Shown here: piece after piece, positions 26,424 to 35,298 of the stretch
How the letters are laid out: every line of letters begins with the position of its first letter
Numbering within the stretch: position 1 is the first letter of the stretch
From: Streptomyces bungoensis
GTDB lineage: Bacteria; Actinomycetota; Actinomycetes; Streptomycetales; Streptomycetaceae
Direction of reading: 5' to 3'
DNA length: 64,000 nucleotides
NCBI RefSeq assembly: GCF_001514215.1
Contig: NZ_KQ948854.1
Location: forward strand, 24,530 to 88,529
The notes under the pieces: model-generated
Database searches by the model: none
What the model was told of the DNA's origin: nothing
The model's input: only the letters and a program-made list of their open reading frames with translations
Made by a program: the position numbers and the translations under genes

Positions 26424-26896
26424 CGGCCGGCGTGGTCCTACGGCGGGCGGACGCGGCGGACGCGGGTGCCGCCGCCGACGTCTGGCTGCGGTCCTTCGCC
26501 GCGGCCCTGCCGACGGTCGTCAGGCCCCGCACCGACGACGATGTGCGCGGCTACTTCCGTGACGTGGTGGTGCCGCTGCGGGAGACCTGGGTCGCCGAGG
26601 CGGCCGGGCACGGGGGCGGAGACGGGCGCGGCGGGATCGTCGGCGTGATGGTCCTGGACGGCGAACTGCTGTCCCAGCTGTACCTGGACCCCGGGTGGCG
26701 GGGGCGGGGCCTGGGCGACCGGTTCGTCGAGCTGGCCAAGGAACGCAGCCCGGGCGGGCTCACCCTGTGGACCTTCCGGGTCAACGAGCCCGCCCACCGG
26801 TTCTACGAGCGCCACGGGTTCGTCGCCGTCGAGCACACGGACGGCAGCGGCAACGAGGAGCGGGAGCCGGACGTCCGGTACGTGTGGCGGCCGTGA
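26420..26896 (+). CDS. GNAT-family N-acetyltransferase
   Basis: 158 residues. Motif A, LYLDPGWRGRGLGDRFVELAKERSPGGLTL (about 93-121), carries the Arg-Gly-x-Gly acetyl-CoA pyrophosphate loop, and motif B is VNEPAHRFYERHGFVAVEHTDG. The N-terminal acceptor-binding part is not diagnostic. Its ATG lies inside the RidA stop (ATGA at 26420-26423), so both proteins are likely made together. The substrate is unknown. Confidence 0.88.
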   Translation: MTAGVVLRRADAADAGAAADVWLRSFAAALPTVVRPRTDDDVRGYFRDVVVPLRETWVAEAAGHGGGDGRGGIVGVMVLDGELLSQLYLDPGWRGRGLGDRFVELAKERSPGGLTLWTFRVNEPAHRFYERHGFVAVEHTDGSGNEEREPDVRYVWRP

Positions 26897-26917
26897 CCGT
26901 CGCCTGACCGGCCCCCG

Positions 26918-27613
26918 CTACCGCAGCCCCGCCGCGTCCGCCGCCGTGCGCAGCACCTCGCGCAGCATGGCGGGGGTCAGCCGGCCGGTGAAGGTGTTGC
27001 GCTGGCTGACGTGGAAGCAGCCGAACAGGTCCAGGCCGTCGAGGGCGACCCGGGTGCCGTGGCCGAAGGCGGGGCGCGGCCTGGGCACGGGCCAGCCGGC
27101 CTCGTCCAACGCGGGCAGGGCCGCCTGCCAGCCGAAGGCGCCGAGCACGACGGCCGCCCTGAGCGTCGGCCGCAGCAGCCGCAGCTCCTGGACCAGCCAG
27201 GGACGGCAGGTGTCCCGCTCCGTGGGGGTGGGCTTGTTGGCGGGCGGCGCGCAGTGCACGGGCGCGGTGACGCGGACGCCGTACAGCTCCAGACCGTCGG
27301 CGGCGCTGACCGCCGTGGGCTGCGAGGCGAGCCCCACGTCGTACAGCGCCTGGTACAGCACGTCTCCGGAGCGGTCGCCGGTGAACATGCGGCCGGTGCG
27401 GTTGCCGCCGTGTGCCGCGGGGGCGAGCCCGATGATCGCCAGCCGGGCGTCGGCCGGTCCGAAGCCGGGCACCGGGCGCCCCCAGTACGTCCAGTCGGCG
27501 AACGCGGCCCGCTTGGTCCGGGCCACCTCCTCACGCCACTCGACCAGCCGGGGACAGGCCCGGCACTCCGAGACCCGCCGGTCGAGCCGGGCGAGGGCGC
27601 TGCTGTGGTCCAT
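26918..27613 (-). CDS. Family 5 uracil-DNA glycosylase (UdgB)
   Basis: 231 residues; removes uracil (and some hypoxanthine) from DNA. Motif A is GLAPAAHGGNRTGRMFTGD (62-80), the family-5 signature, which lacks the catalytic Asp of family 1 enzymes. The four [4Fe-4S] cysteines are visible: Cys17 and Cys20 (CRAC), Cys121 (HCAPP) and Cys136 (DTCRPW). A C-terminal FGCFHVSQRNTFTG is the motif C equivalent with its His. ATG at 27613 is chosen because the frame upstream is low-complexity Gly/Arg/Pro. It converges with the GNAT gene. Confidence 0.92.
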   Translation of the reverse strand: MDHSSALARLDRRVSECRACPRLVEWREEVARTKRAAFADWTYWGRPVPGFGPADARLAIIGLAPAAHGGNRTGRMFTGDRSGDVLYQALYDVGLASQPTAVSAADGLELYGVRVTAPVHCAPPANKPTPTERDTCRPWLVQELRLLRPTLRAAVVLGAFGWQAALPALDEAGWPVPRPRPAFGHGTRVALDGLDLFGCFHVSQRNTFTGRLTPAMLREVLRTAADAAGLR

Positions 27614-27773
27614 ACCGTCACCGTATGCCCGGCCGGACCGGCGCCGTACGCCCCGCCTGCCCGGACGCCGCCCCGGCCCGGGACCGGGCACCGGCCGGCC
27701 AGGACGCGGGTGTCGCCCTCCGCCCCTCGAAAACGCCTCCGGCTCACCCGGGCCGGCGCGTTAGGGTCGGGAC

Positions 27774-28424
27774 ATGGCTTCCGAGGATGCGGACGAGAAG
27801 GTGACCCGTGACTCCGGCGAACGGGGCGGAGTGAACCGCGCCCGGGGTGCCGAGGACTCCGGCGACGCCGGGGCCGGCGGCGTCGCCGAGGAGTCCGCGG
27901 GCGCCGGCGCCTCGTCGGGCGCCCAGCCCCTCGATCCCAGGATCGCCGCCGCGGTGGCCGCCGCCGAGGCCGCGGGGCCCGGGGCCGGGGAGACCGTGCG
28001 GATCGACAGCTGGATCTGGGCCGTCCGTCTGATCAAGACCCGTTCCCTGGGCGCCGCCGCCTGCCGTGGCGGGCACGTCCACGTCAACGGCGAGCGTGTG
28101 AAGCCCGCCTACTCCGTGCGCGTCGGCGACGAGGTGCGCCTCCGGCACGAGGGCCGGGAGCGGATCGTGATCGTCAAGCGCCTGATCCGCAAGCGCGTCG
28201 GCGCCCCGGTGGCCGCCCAGTGCTACATCGACAACTCTCCCCCTCCCCCGCCCCGCGAGGCCGTCGCCCCGGCCGGCCTCCGTGACCGCGGCGCCGGCCG
28301 CCCCACCAAGCGGGACCGCCGCGAGATGGAGCGCCTTCGCAGCCTCGGCGGACTGGGCGCGCCCCAGGGGCCCGGTGGGCTCGGCGGGTTCGGAGCACCC
28401 GGCAAGGGTCCGCGCGGCCGGTGA
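27774..28424 (+). CDS. S4-domain RNA-binding protein (HslR/Hsp15-like)
   Basis: 216 residues. The S4 domain runs from about 73 to 140: VRIDSWIWAVRLIKTRSLGAAACRGGHVHVNGERVKPAYSVRVGDEVRLR, which matches Hsp15, a binder of stalled 50S-nascent-chain complexes. A conserved basic C-terminus (RPTKRDRREMERLR) follows. The first 70 residues are Gly/Ala/Glu/Asp low-complexity and not part of Hsp15. ATG at 27774 has AGGG upstream; an internal GTG (27831) would still leave about 55 extra residues. The real start is therefore uncertain. Confidence 0.85.
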   Translation: MASEDADEKVTRDSGERGGVNRARGAEDSGDAGAGGVAEESAGAGASSGAQPLDPRIAAAVAAAEAAGPGAGETVRIDSWIWAVRLIKTRSLGAAACRGGHVHVNGERVKPAYSVRVGDEVRLRHEGRERIVIVKRLIRKRVGAPVAAQCYIDNSPPPPPREAVAPAGLRDRGAGRPTKRDRREMERLRSLGGLGAPQGPGGLGGFGAPGKGPRGR

Positions 28425-28502
28425 GCCGCTCGGGCGCACACCGCTGACGCCGACCGGGCCCCCGCGCCCCGGCCGGCGCCACCGCGGTGCGGTCCCGGAC
28501 GC

Positions 28503-28964
28503 TCACGCCCGTCGGCCTGCCGGCGAGAGCAGTCGCAGCAGCTCCGCGTTGTGGGCGCGGAGGGCCCAGGCGATCAGGGCGAGCGGCACGATGAGGATCA
28601 GCGGGGTCGCGGCGTACTGGCCGTCGAAGACGGTGAGCTGGACGATGAAGGCGCCCACCATCAGCGCGCTCAGCGCCATCGCCGCCACGGACTGCAGCAC
28701 CGGCACCACGAGCGCCACCGCCCCGGCCAGTTCCAGCGCGCCGATCGTGTACATGCCTGCGCTGCCCCAGCCGATCCGGTCGAAGGACTCGACGGCCGAC
28801 GGGTGCGCGATCAGCTTGGGCAGCGCGCTCGCGATCGCGTAGAACAGGGCGAGCAGCACCTGCACGGTACGCAGCGCGATCCGGCCGAGACGCCGGCCGC
28901 CGGCCGCCGGCGCGGCCGAGGCGGCGGAGGGTGCAGTGGTGACGGGGGCAGTGCTCTCGGACAT
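28503..28964 (-). CDS. DoxX-family membrane protein
   Basis: 153 residues with four hydrophobic helices after a 25-residue Ala/Thr/Ser-rich cytoplasmic N-terminus. LFYAIASALPKLIAHPSAVESFDRIGWG is typical of the first DoxX helix and loop, and GALELAGAVALVVPVLQSVAAMALSALM of the second and third. The family is loosely linked to oxidative or thiol stress and quinone biology; no catalytic residue is assigned. Monocistronic by context. Confidence 0.85.
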   Translation of the reverse strand: MSESTAPVTTAPSAASAAPAAGGRRLGRIALRTVQVLLALFYAIASALPKLIAHPSAVESFDRIGWGSAGMYTIGALELAGAVALVVPVLQSVAAMALSALMVGAFIVQLTVFDGQYAATPLILIVPLALIAWALRAHNAELLRLLSPAGRRA

Positions 28965-29066
28965 GAGGTCTCCTGGGTGAAGCGGTCCCGGCTGCTGTCA
29001 CTTGGTTAGACCGGCCCCACGGCGAGAACTCATCGCCGCCGCCTGGATCGCCGCCCCCGGGTTTCC

Positions 29067-29756
29067 TCAGTCCCGTACCGCCCTCACCCACATCCCGTCG
29101 TCCGTGAGATACGCGTCCACCTTCAGTCCCGCCTCCGCCAGGGCCGACTCGAACTGCTCCTTCGTCAGGGGCCGGCTCAGGAACGTCTGGGTCCAGACGG
29201 CGTCCGGGAACACGTACTCCGCGCGGACCGCGTCGACTCCGTCACCGACCGGCTCGGCCGATGCGATCCGTACCGTGAAGCCGCTCGGGTCCACCCGCTC
29301 CCTCGGCACGTTCACGTGGTAGTCCGCGCCCTCGCGCTGGATGAGCACGCAGCCGCCGTCCGCCACGTGCCGGGCACAGGTACGCAGCAGGCCCCGGCGC
29401 ACCTCGGCGTCCCCGGCGTGCACGAGGAACGACGCGAGCATCACCACGTCGAACCGCTCGCCCAGCTCCAGGCGCTCGATCGGGGCGCATATCGTGCGTG
29501 CCCCGCGGACGCGGGCCAGCATCTCGGCGGACTCGTCCACCGCGGTGACCGTGAAACCCCGCTCCAGCAGGGCATGGGTCACCCGGCCCACTCCACTGCC
29601 GAGCTCCAGGACGTGCGCCCCGGCCGGCACGGCAGCCGCGATGATGTCCGGCTCGTCGCCCACCGGGAGCCGTGCGTACAGCTCGACCGCGCAGCCGTCC
29701 GGGGTGATCGCTCCGGGGCCCGTTCCCTCGTATCCCTCACGCATCTCGACCGTCAT
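29067..29756 (-). CDS. Class I SAM-dependent methyltransferase
   Basis: 229 residues. Motif I VLELGSGVGRVTHALLERG is at 49-67, motif post-I VTAVDES provides the acidic ribose ligand, and MLASFLVHAGD is motif II. The C-terminal half has DYHVNVPRERVDPSGFTVRI and AEYVFPDAVWTQTFLSRPLTKEQFESALAEAGL, an arrangement common in small-molecule methyltransferases. Start ATG at 29756; an alternative ATG at 29744 is also plausible. The substrate is unknown. Confidence 0.83.
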   Translation of the reverse strand: MTVEMREGYEGTGPGAITPDGCAVELYARLPVGDEPDIIAAAVPAGAHVLELGSGVGRVTHALLERGFTVTAVDESAEMLARVRGARTICAPIERLELGERFDVVMLASFLVHAGDAEVRRGLLRTCARHVADGGCVLIQREGADYHVNVPRERVDPSGFTVRIASAEPVGDGVDAVRAEYVFPDAVWTQTFLSRPLTKEQFESALAEAGLKVDAYLTDDGMWVRAVRD

Positions 29757-29805
29757 GCCCGGACAACGGGCGGCCCGGGCAGGCCCGTTCCCGCCCGGCC
29801 CCGGT

Positions 29806-30753
29806 TCACTCCTTCGAGTCGTCCGTCCCCGCGGCGGGAACCTCTCCCGCGGTCCGCCACGGGAACCACCCGTGCCCGATGTACCAGTGGCCCCCCGCCC
29901 GCAGATGGTCGCCGACGGCCCGCTCCACGGAGGTGCGCCGCGGCAGCCGAGCGACCGGCAGGTCCGGGTCGCCGAAGACGAACCGGACGGGCTCGGTGTC
30001 GGCCGGTTCCGGGTCCTCGTGGGCGACGCGGAACCGTTCCTGGAAGGCGACGATGTGGGAGCGCTCGGGCAGGTACCGCCGCAGCTGCGGGTCCAGCAGC
30101 CAGGAGTGGCAGACCGCCACCGGGTGGTCCTCCTCGGGGTAGTGGCGCGCGAAGAACTCCCGGGCCAGGGCAAGCGAGCGGTCGCATGCGGCCGGCGTCA
30201 GCGGGCCGAGGAAGTCGGGAACGTGGAGGTTGAGGCAGGGCGTGCCCGCGGTCACGTCCAGTCCGGCCGCCCTGAGCGCGTCGCTCGTGCGCGGCCCGAG
30301 GGACGCCCGCTGGAACTGCAGCCGCCCCAGCTGGTACAGCTCGCCCCGGAAGTGGAGGGTGAGCCAGCGCGGCACCAGCAGGCCCGCCCGGCCGTGGCAC
30401 CTGCGGTGGGCGGCCATGTTGCGCCCGAGGTCGGCGAGGGTGCGCCGGGAGACGTCGGCCGGGATCCCGCGCTCTCGGTGGTGGGCGCGGACGTGGGGCA
30501 GGGCCGCGACGAGTACGTACAGGGGGAAGCACCGCTGCAGGGCGCCGGAGGGCCAGTCGAGCTGGGGCAGGTCGGCCCCGCCGCTGATCTCCCCCAGCCC
30601 GCGCACCAGCTCGGCGACGGACCCCTGGAGGAGCCCGAGCAGTTCCGGGTCGTCGCACACGCGCCGCCCGATGCGTACGAGTTCGTTGATGTCCTCGTGC
30701 GGTACCGCGAGATCGAGCAGTTCCTCGGCCAGTTCGTCGGCGTCGGGCAGCAC
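29806..30753 (-). CDS. Acyltransferase-domain protein (GNAT-like N- and C-terminal modules)
   Basis: 315 residues from the GTG at 30753, with a G-rich Shine-Dalgarno (AAGGGGG) upstream. The family is annotated in actinomycetes as acyltransferase domain-containing protein, with a helical GNAT-like N-terminal domain (about 1-150; DLPQLDWPSGALQRCFPLYVLVAALPHV) and a C-terminal GNAT fold (about 150-300; PCLNLHVPDFLGPLTPAACDRSLALAREFFARH, AVCHSWLLDPQLRRYLPERSHIVAFQERF). HSWLLD and the RFVFGDP segment are family hallmarks as I remember them. No classical acetyl-CoA loop is obvious. The substrate is unknown. Confidence 0.7.
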   Translation of the reverse strand: MLPDADELAEELLDLAVPHEDINELVRIGRRVCDDPELLGLLQGSVAELVRGLGEISGGADLPQLDWPSGALQRCFPLYVLVAALPHVRAHHRERGIPADVSRRTLADLGRNMAAHRRCHGRAGLLVPRWLTLHFRGELYQLGRLQFQRASLGPRTSDALRAAGLDVTAGTPCLNLHVPDFLGPLTPAACDRSLALAREFFARHYPEEDHPVAVCHSWLLDPQLRRYLPERSHIVAFQERFRVAHEDPEPADTEPVRFVFGDPDLPVARLPRRTSVERAVGDHLRAGGHWYIGHGWFPWRTAGEVPAAGTDDSKE

Positions 30754-30816
30754 GTGGGGACCCCCTTGGTGTATGTCCGTTCGAAGAGTACGGTGCGAGG
30801 AGGAGTGGTGATCGCG

Positions 30817-31113
30817 ATGCGTACAGGCAATGAGCCGGTCACCGCGCGCAGTGCTCTGCGGGCGCGGTTCTGGCTGAGCGTGTGGGGACTGGCCTGGGCG
30901 GTCTTCGGCACGGCGGCGTTCGCGCTCGCCGGGCGCCCCGGCTGGGCGGCCGCGTGCGGCGTGCTGTTGCTGCTGGTCACCGCCGACATGGCCGTGATCC
31001 TCCGGCACATCCGGCAGGGCCCGCACTACCAGCCGGGCCGGAACGTGCCGCCGTACCGGCCGTCGGACGGCGGCCCTCCGTATCCCGGACCGCCCCGGCA
31101 CCGCCATCCCTGA
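30817..31113 (+). CDS. DUF6343-type small membrane protein
   Basis: 98 residues with two transmembrane helices (about 18-37 and 42-60) and a polar, Pro/Tyr/Arg-rich C-terminal tail. The segment PVTARSALRARFWLSVWGLAWAVFG and the end VILRHIRQGPHYQPGRNVPPY match my memory of a family widespread in streptomycetes. The function is unknown. ATG at 30817 lies 11 bases after GAGGAGGAG; GTG codons at 30805-30810 are too close to that element. It is divergent from the acyltransferase gene. Confidence 0.75.
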   Translation: MRTGNEPVTARSALRARFWLSVWGLAWAVFGTAAFALAGRPGWAAACGVLLLLVTADMAVILRHIRQGPHYQPGRNVPPYRPSDGGPPYPGPPRHRHP

Positions 31114-31122
31114 GCCCGGGGG

Positions 31123-31503
31123 TCAGGAGTCGAAGTGGGCGGCCTTGAGGTACTCGGGGTTGGGGTCGAGCGCGGCGGCCAGCCGGAAGTGCCGTCTGGC
31201 CTGGTCGGGGCGGCCCTGTCGCTCATAGGTGCGGCCGAGCGCGAAGTGCGCGTACGCGTTGTCCGGCTCCCGCTCCAGCACGACGGTGAACTCCAGTTCC
31301 GCCGGCCGCAGCTGCGCCGCCGCGAAGAAGGCACGCGCGCGCAGCAGCCGGGCCGCGGTGTTCTCGGGGTGTGCGGCGATGACTGAGTCGAGCAGTTTCA
31401 CCGCGCCCCGCGGATCGCGCGCGTTGAGCAGCTGCTCGGCCGCGCGGAAGTCGATGACATGCGTCTCCGGGGTACGTCCGGTCGGACCGCTGGTCTCGGG
31501 CAC
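31123..31503 (-). CDS. Tetratricopeptide-repeat protein
   Basis: 126 residues with about two and a half TPR units: NARDPRGAVKLLDSVIAAHPENTAARLLRARAFFAAAQLRPAELEFTVVLEREPDNAYAHFALGRTYERQGRPDQARRHFRLAAALDPN covers about residues 27-115. Such short TPR proteins mediate protein-protein contacts. It sits directly upstream of coaE on the same strand (50-base gap) and is probably co-transcribed with it. The partner is unknown. Confidence 0.85.
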   Translation of the reverse strand: MPETSGPTGRTPETHVIDFRAAEQLLNARDPRGAVKLLDSVIAAHPENTAARLLRARAFFAAAQLRPAELEFTVVLEREPDNAYAHFALGRTYERQGRPDQARRHFRLAAALDPNPEYLKAAHFDS

Positions 31504-31553
31504 GGCGAAATCCTTCCCTCACTGAAGCGGTTCAACGCCCCGCGCGCGGGCCG

Positions 31554-32228
31554 CTATTCCGTGCCGTCCCCGGCCCGGCCGTCTCCGCGCGGGGCGGTGG
31601 CGTGCGGGGCGGCCCCGGATGCCGTGCGCCGTTCCCGTTCCCGGCGCACCAGCTCGTCCCAGACGTCCGCCACGCGCTCGCGCAGCGCGTCCAGCGGCAC
31701 GTCGTTGTCGATCACGATGTCCGCGATCTTCCAGCGCTGCTCGCGGGTGGCCTGCGCGGCCATGCGCGCGCGTGCGTCGTCCTCGGCCATGCCCCGCAGT
31801 CGTACGAGCCGGTCGAGCCGGGTGGCGGGGTCGGCGTCGACGACGATGACGAGGTCGTACAGCGGTGCCAGGCCGTTCTCGGTGAGCAGCGGGACGTCGT
31901 GGACGACCACGGCGTCCTCGGCGGCCCCGCTCTCCAGTTCGCGGGAACGGGCGCCCACCAGCGGATGGACGATCGCGTTGAGGACCGCCAGCTTCTCCGG
32001 GTCGGCGAAGACGAGGGAGCCGAGCGCCGGCCGGTCGAGGCTTCCGTCGGTGGTCAGGACGCCCTCGCCGAACGCCTCCACCACGGCCGCGAGTCCGGGC
32101 GTGCCGGGTGCGACGACCTCGCGTGCGATGCGGTCGGCGTCGATCAGCACGGCCCCGTGCTCCACGAGCAGCCGTGACACCTCGCTCTTGCCGGCACCGA
32201 TGCCGCCGGTCAGTCCCACTGTCAGCAT
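31554..32228 (-). CDS. coaE: Dephospho-CoA kinase
   Basis: 224 residues; phosphorylates the 3'-OH of dephospho-CoA, the last step of coenzyme A synthesis. P-loop [11 protein letters not shown] is at 8-18, [17 protein letters not shown] is the CoA-binding region, and [69 protein letters not shown] follows the family pattern. The last 30 residues are an Arg/Ala/Gly-rich tail beyond the core. Start ATG at 32228. In S. coelicolor coaE occupies the same slot (SCO1996, from memory). Confidence 0.95.
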   Translation of the reverse strand: MLTVGLTGGIGAGKSEVSRLLVEHGAVLIDADRIAREVVAPGTPGLAAVVEAFGEGVLTTDGSLDRPALGSLVFADPEKLAVLNAIVHPLVGARSRELESGAAEDAVVVHDVPLLTENGLAPLYDLVIVVDADPATRLDRLVRLRGMAEDDARARMAAQATREQRWKIADIVIDNDVPLDALRERVADVWDELVRRERERRTASGAAPHATAPRGDGRAGDGTE

Positions 32229-32314
32229 GAGCGGAAGCTTAGGCCCTGCCACCGGCGGGGCCACCGCGGCACCGGTACCGGCCCGCGAGCCCGGCATGAT
32301 CCGGACGAAAGACC

Positions 32315-33253
32315 CTAGCCGTCGCCCTCGCGTTCCGCCAGGAAGCGTTCGAACTCGCGCCCGATCTCGTCGGCGGACGGGATCTCGACCGGTTCGGCGA
32401 GCATGTTGCCCCGGGTCTCCGCGCCCGCCGCGGCGTCGTACTGGTGCTCGAGGCCCTGGACGAGGGCGGTCAGTTCCTCGTCGCCCTCCTGGATCTGCCG
32501 GTCGATCTCCGTCTGGGTGCGGTGCGCGTCCGTGCGCAGGGCGTGCGCGACGCCCGGCAGCACCAGGCCCGTGGCGGCCGTGACGGCCTCCAGGACGGTC
32601 AGGGCCGCGTCGGGGTACGGGGAGCGGGCGATGTAGTGCGGTACGTGCGCGGCGACGCCCAGGACGTCGTGGCCCGCCTGGGTGAGGCGGTACTCGACCA
32701 GCGCCTCGGCGCTGCCGGGCACCTGCGCCTCCTCGAAGGGGCTGCGGTGGCCCGGGACCAGGTCGGTCCGGTTGCCGTGCGGGGTCAGGCCCACCGGGCG
32801 GGTGTGCGGGACGCCCATGGGGATGCCGTGGAAGTTCACCGAGAGGCGGACGCCGAGCCGCTCCACGATCTGCGCCACGGCCGCCGCGAACCGCTCCCAC
32901 TCCACGTCCGGCTCGGGGCCGGACAGCAGCAGGAAGGGGGCGCCGGTGGCGTCCTGCAGGAGGCGGACCTCGAGGGCGGGCACCTCGTAGTCGGTCCAGC
33001 TGTCCCGTTCGAAGGTGAGCAGCGGGCGGCGGGCCCGGTAGTCCACCAGCCGGTCGTGGTCGAAGCGCGCCACGACCTGGTGGGGCAGTGAGTCGAGGAG
33101 CCGGTCGACGATCTGGTCGCCGGTCTCGCCCGCGTCGATGTATCCGTCGAAGTGGTAGAGCATGACAAGGCCGGCCGACTCCTGGGCGAGCGCCATGTCG
33201 ACCACGGCGAGGCCCTTCGGCTCCCATGCGTACAAACCCTGGGGATCAAGCAC
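32315..33253 (-). CDS. PAC2-family protein
   Basis: 312 residues. PAC2 proteins are named after proteasome assembly chaperone 2, but the bacterial members have no settled role. Recognisable blocks include [70 protein letters not shown] and [22 protein letters not shown]. The C-terminal 60 residues are helical and acidic. GTG at 33253 lies 10 bases after AGGAGGAG. It is separated from rpsA by a strong terminator, so the two are independently transcribed. Confidence 0.88.
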   Translation of the reverse strand: MLDPQGLYAWEPKGLAVVDMALAQESAGLVMLYHFDGYIDAGETGDQIVDRLLDSLPHQVVARFDHDRLVDYRARRPLLTFERDSWTDYEVPALEVRLLQDATGAPFLLLSGPEPDVEWERFAAAVAQIVERLGVRLSVNFHGIPMGVPHTRPVGLTPHGNRTDLVPGHRSPFEEAQVPGSAEALVEYRLTQAGHDVLGVAAHVPHYIARSPYPDAALTVLEAVTAATGLVLPGVAHALRTDAHRTQTEIDRQIQEGDEELTALVQGLEHQYDAAAGAETRGNMLAEPVEIPSADEIGREFERFLAEREGDG

Positions 33254-33370
33254 TGTGACCGCTCCTCCTCGTGTCCGTAGGCGCCAACGCGCCCCGGGCC
33301 GGGGGCATTCCCGCGACACGCCGCTGATCAGGGATCCCCGGGAGCCGGTACAGGACGGGGGAACACGTCC

Positions 33371-33402
33371 GAGGGGCCGTACCCCGGAAGGTACGGCCCC
33401 TC
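33371..33402. terminator. rpsA terminator
   Basis: GAGGGGCCGTACC (33371-33383) and GGTACGGCCCCTC (33390-33402) form a perfect 13-bp stem with a 6-base loop. It lies 32 bases past the rpsA stop. There is no long T-run, as is common in Streptomyces. Confidence 0.8.
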
Positions 33403-33433
33403 AGCGCTGTCGGCTAAGCCCAGCGGCTAGCGA

Positions 33434-34927
33434 TCAGCTCTGGCCACCGGCCAGCTTCTCGCGCAGCGCGGCGAGCGCCTCGTCCGAGGCCAGGGCACCG
33501 GAGGTGTCCGCACCCTCGGAGGAGTACGAACCGCCACCCGACGCGGCCGGAGCGGCGGCCTCGCCACCCTCGGCAGCGGCCTGGGCGTCCGCCTCGCGGG
33601 ACTTGATGACCTGCTGCTGGTGCTGCTCGAAGCGGGACTGCGCCTCGGCGTACTGGCGCTCCCACTCCTCGCGCTGCTTCTCGTAGCCCTCGAGCCAGTC
33701 GTTGGTCTCGGGGTCGAAGCCCTCGGGGTAGATGTAGTTGCCCTGGTCGTCGTAGGACGCGGCCATGCCGTACAGGGTCGGGTCGAACTCGACCGAGGCC
33801 GGGTCGGCACCGAAGGACTCGTTGGCCTGCTTCAGCGAGAGGCTGATGCGACGGCGCTCGAGGTCGATGTCGATGACCTTGACGAAGATCTCGTCGTTGA
33901 CCTGGACGACCTGCTCCGGGATCTCCACGTGGCGCTCGGCCAGCTCGGAGATGTGGACCAGACCCTCGATGCCCTCGTCGACGCGGACGAACGCACCGAA
34001 CGGAACCAGCTTCGTGACCTTGCCGGGCACGACCTGGCCGATCTGGTGGGTGCGGGCGAACTGCTGCCACGGGTCTTCCTGGGTCGCCTTCAGCGACAGG
34101 GAGACGCGCTCGCGGTCCATGTCGACGTCCAGGACCTCGACCGTGACCTCCTGGCCGACCTCGACGACCTCGGAGGGGTGGTCGATGTGCTTCCAGGACA
34201 GCTCGGAGACGTGGACCAGACCGTCGACGCCACCCAGGTCCACGAAGGCACCGAAGTTGACGATCGAGGAGACCACGCCGGAGCGGACCTGACCCTTCTG
34301 CAGGGTCGTGAGGAACGTCTGGCGGACCTCGGACTGGGTCTGCTCCAGCCAGGCACGGCGGGACAGGACCACGTTGTTGCGGTTCTTGTCCAGCTCGATG
34401 ATCTTGGCCTCGAGCTCCTTGCCCACGTAGGGCTGGAGGTCGCGGACACGGCGCATCTCGACCAGGGAGGCCGGGAGGAAGCCACGGAGGCCGATGTCGA
34501 GGATGAGACCACCCTTGACGACCTCGATGACGGTACCGGTGACGATCCCGTCCTCTTCCTTGATCTTCTCGATCGTGCCCCAGGCACGCTCGTACTGAGC
34601 GCGCTTCTTGGACAGGATGAGGCGGCCTTCCTTGTCCTCCTTCTGGAGGACCAGGGCCTCGATCTCATCGCCCACGGCGACGACCTCGTTGGGGTCGACG
34701 TCGTGCTTGATGGAGAGCTCGCGGCTCGGGATAACGCCTTCGGTCTTGTAACCGATGTCGAGCAGGACCTCGTCCCGGTCGACCTTCACGATGACGCCGT
34801 CGACGATGTCGCCGTCGTTGAAGTACTTGATCGTCTCGTCGATCGCGGCGAGGAAGGCTTCCTCGTTACCGATGTCGTTGACCGCTACCTGCGGGGTGGT
34901 GGCGGTGGTCTCGGTGCTGCTCGTCAT
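33434..34927 (-). CDS. rpsA: 30S ribosomal protein S1
   Basis: 497 residues; binds mRNA on the 30S subunit and promotes initiation. Four S1 (OB-fold) domains are visible, about 36-105, 123-190, 207-276 and 293-362; the repeats are marked by GxxxDxGYKTEGVIPxxEL, GLRGFLPASLV, NFGAFVDLGGVDGLVHVSELSW and PFGAFVRVDEGIEGLVHISELAE. This actinobacterial type has fewer domains than the six of E. coli. The C-terminal 120 residues are Gln/Glu/Ala-rich and then Gly/Ser-rich, without S1 folds. ATG at 34927 has a weak Shine-Dalgarno, as expected when S1 controls its own leader. A strong promoter and structured 5' UTR lie upstream. Confidence 0.97.
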   Translation of the reverse strand: MTSSTETTATTPQVAVNDIGNEEAFLAAIDETIKYFNDGDIVDGVIVKVDRDEVLLDIGYKTEGVIPSRELSIKHDVDPNEVVAVGDEIEALVLQKEDKEGRLILSKKRAQYERAWGTIEKIKEEDGIVTGTVIEVVKGGLILDIGLRGFLPASLVEMRRVRDLQPYVGKELEAKIIELDKNRNNVVLSRRAWLEQTQSEVRQTFLTTLQKGQVRSGVVSSIVNFGAFVDLGGVDGLVHVSELSWKHIDHPSEVVEVGQEVTVEVLDVDMDRERVSLSLKATQEDPWQQFARTHQIGQVVPGKVTKLVPFGAFVRVDEGIEGLVHISELAERHVEIPEQVVQVNDEIFVKVIDIDLERRRISLSLKQANESFGADPASVEFDPTLYGMAASYDDQGNYIYPEGFDPETNDWLEGYEKQREEWERQYAEAQSRFEQHQQQVIKSREADAQAAAEGGEAAAPAASGGGSYSSEGADTSGALASDEALAALREKLAGGQS

Positions 34928-35019
34928 GTGGGAAAGGGCTCCGGTACGGACATTGAAGTCGTAGGTACTGCTTACGCCGGGAGCCCGTTTCGCTCTGCAG
35001 AAGCCGGACAGCCAAGGAA

Positions 35020-35048
35020 GCGCCTCACCGGCGAACCGGTGACGGCGC
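35020..35048 (-). promoter_or_regulatory. Hairpin in the rpsA 5' untranslated leader
   Basis: On the minus strand GCGCC-g-TCACCGG pairs with CCGGTGAGGCGC across a TTCG loop, giving a 12-bp stem with one bulged G. It lies about 93 bases before the rpsA start inside the transcribed leader. It may be a site for autoregulation by S1 or an mRNA-stabilising element (inference). Confidence 0.45.
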
Positions 35049-35128
35049 CTCGAGAACCGAGGGGACATACAACAGATGCGAGCGCAGCCTGCTACGTCTG
35101 AGGTGCGCAGGCCCGCAGCGCAACTTGT

Positions 35129-35157
35129 AGCATACGGGGGCAGCCGGGCAGGGTCAA
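35129..35157 (-). promoter_or_regulatory. Probable HrdB-type promoter of rpsA
   Basis: On the minus strand TTGACC (complement of 35152-35157) and TATGCT (complement of 35129-35134) are separated by exactly 17 bases. These are close to the -35/-10 consensus for the housekeeping sigma factor. Transcription would start near 35122 and give a leader of about 195 bases. The region 34928-35298 otherwise holds the leader hairpin and the start of a divergent methyltransferase gene. Confidence 0.72.
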
Positions 35158-35298
35158 TGCGCGAAGGCGCACACCCGGGGCGGATCGCCGCATTTCCGGC
35201 ACAAGAAGCGTCCCAGGAGGCCACGCAGGCCTTCGGGACCCCTTCCGCGACACACCGTCTCCCGGCGGGTTGGACGGAAGAGTACGACGAGGGAGCCG

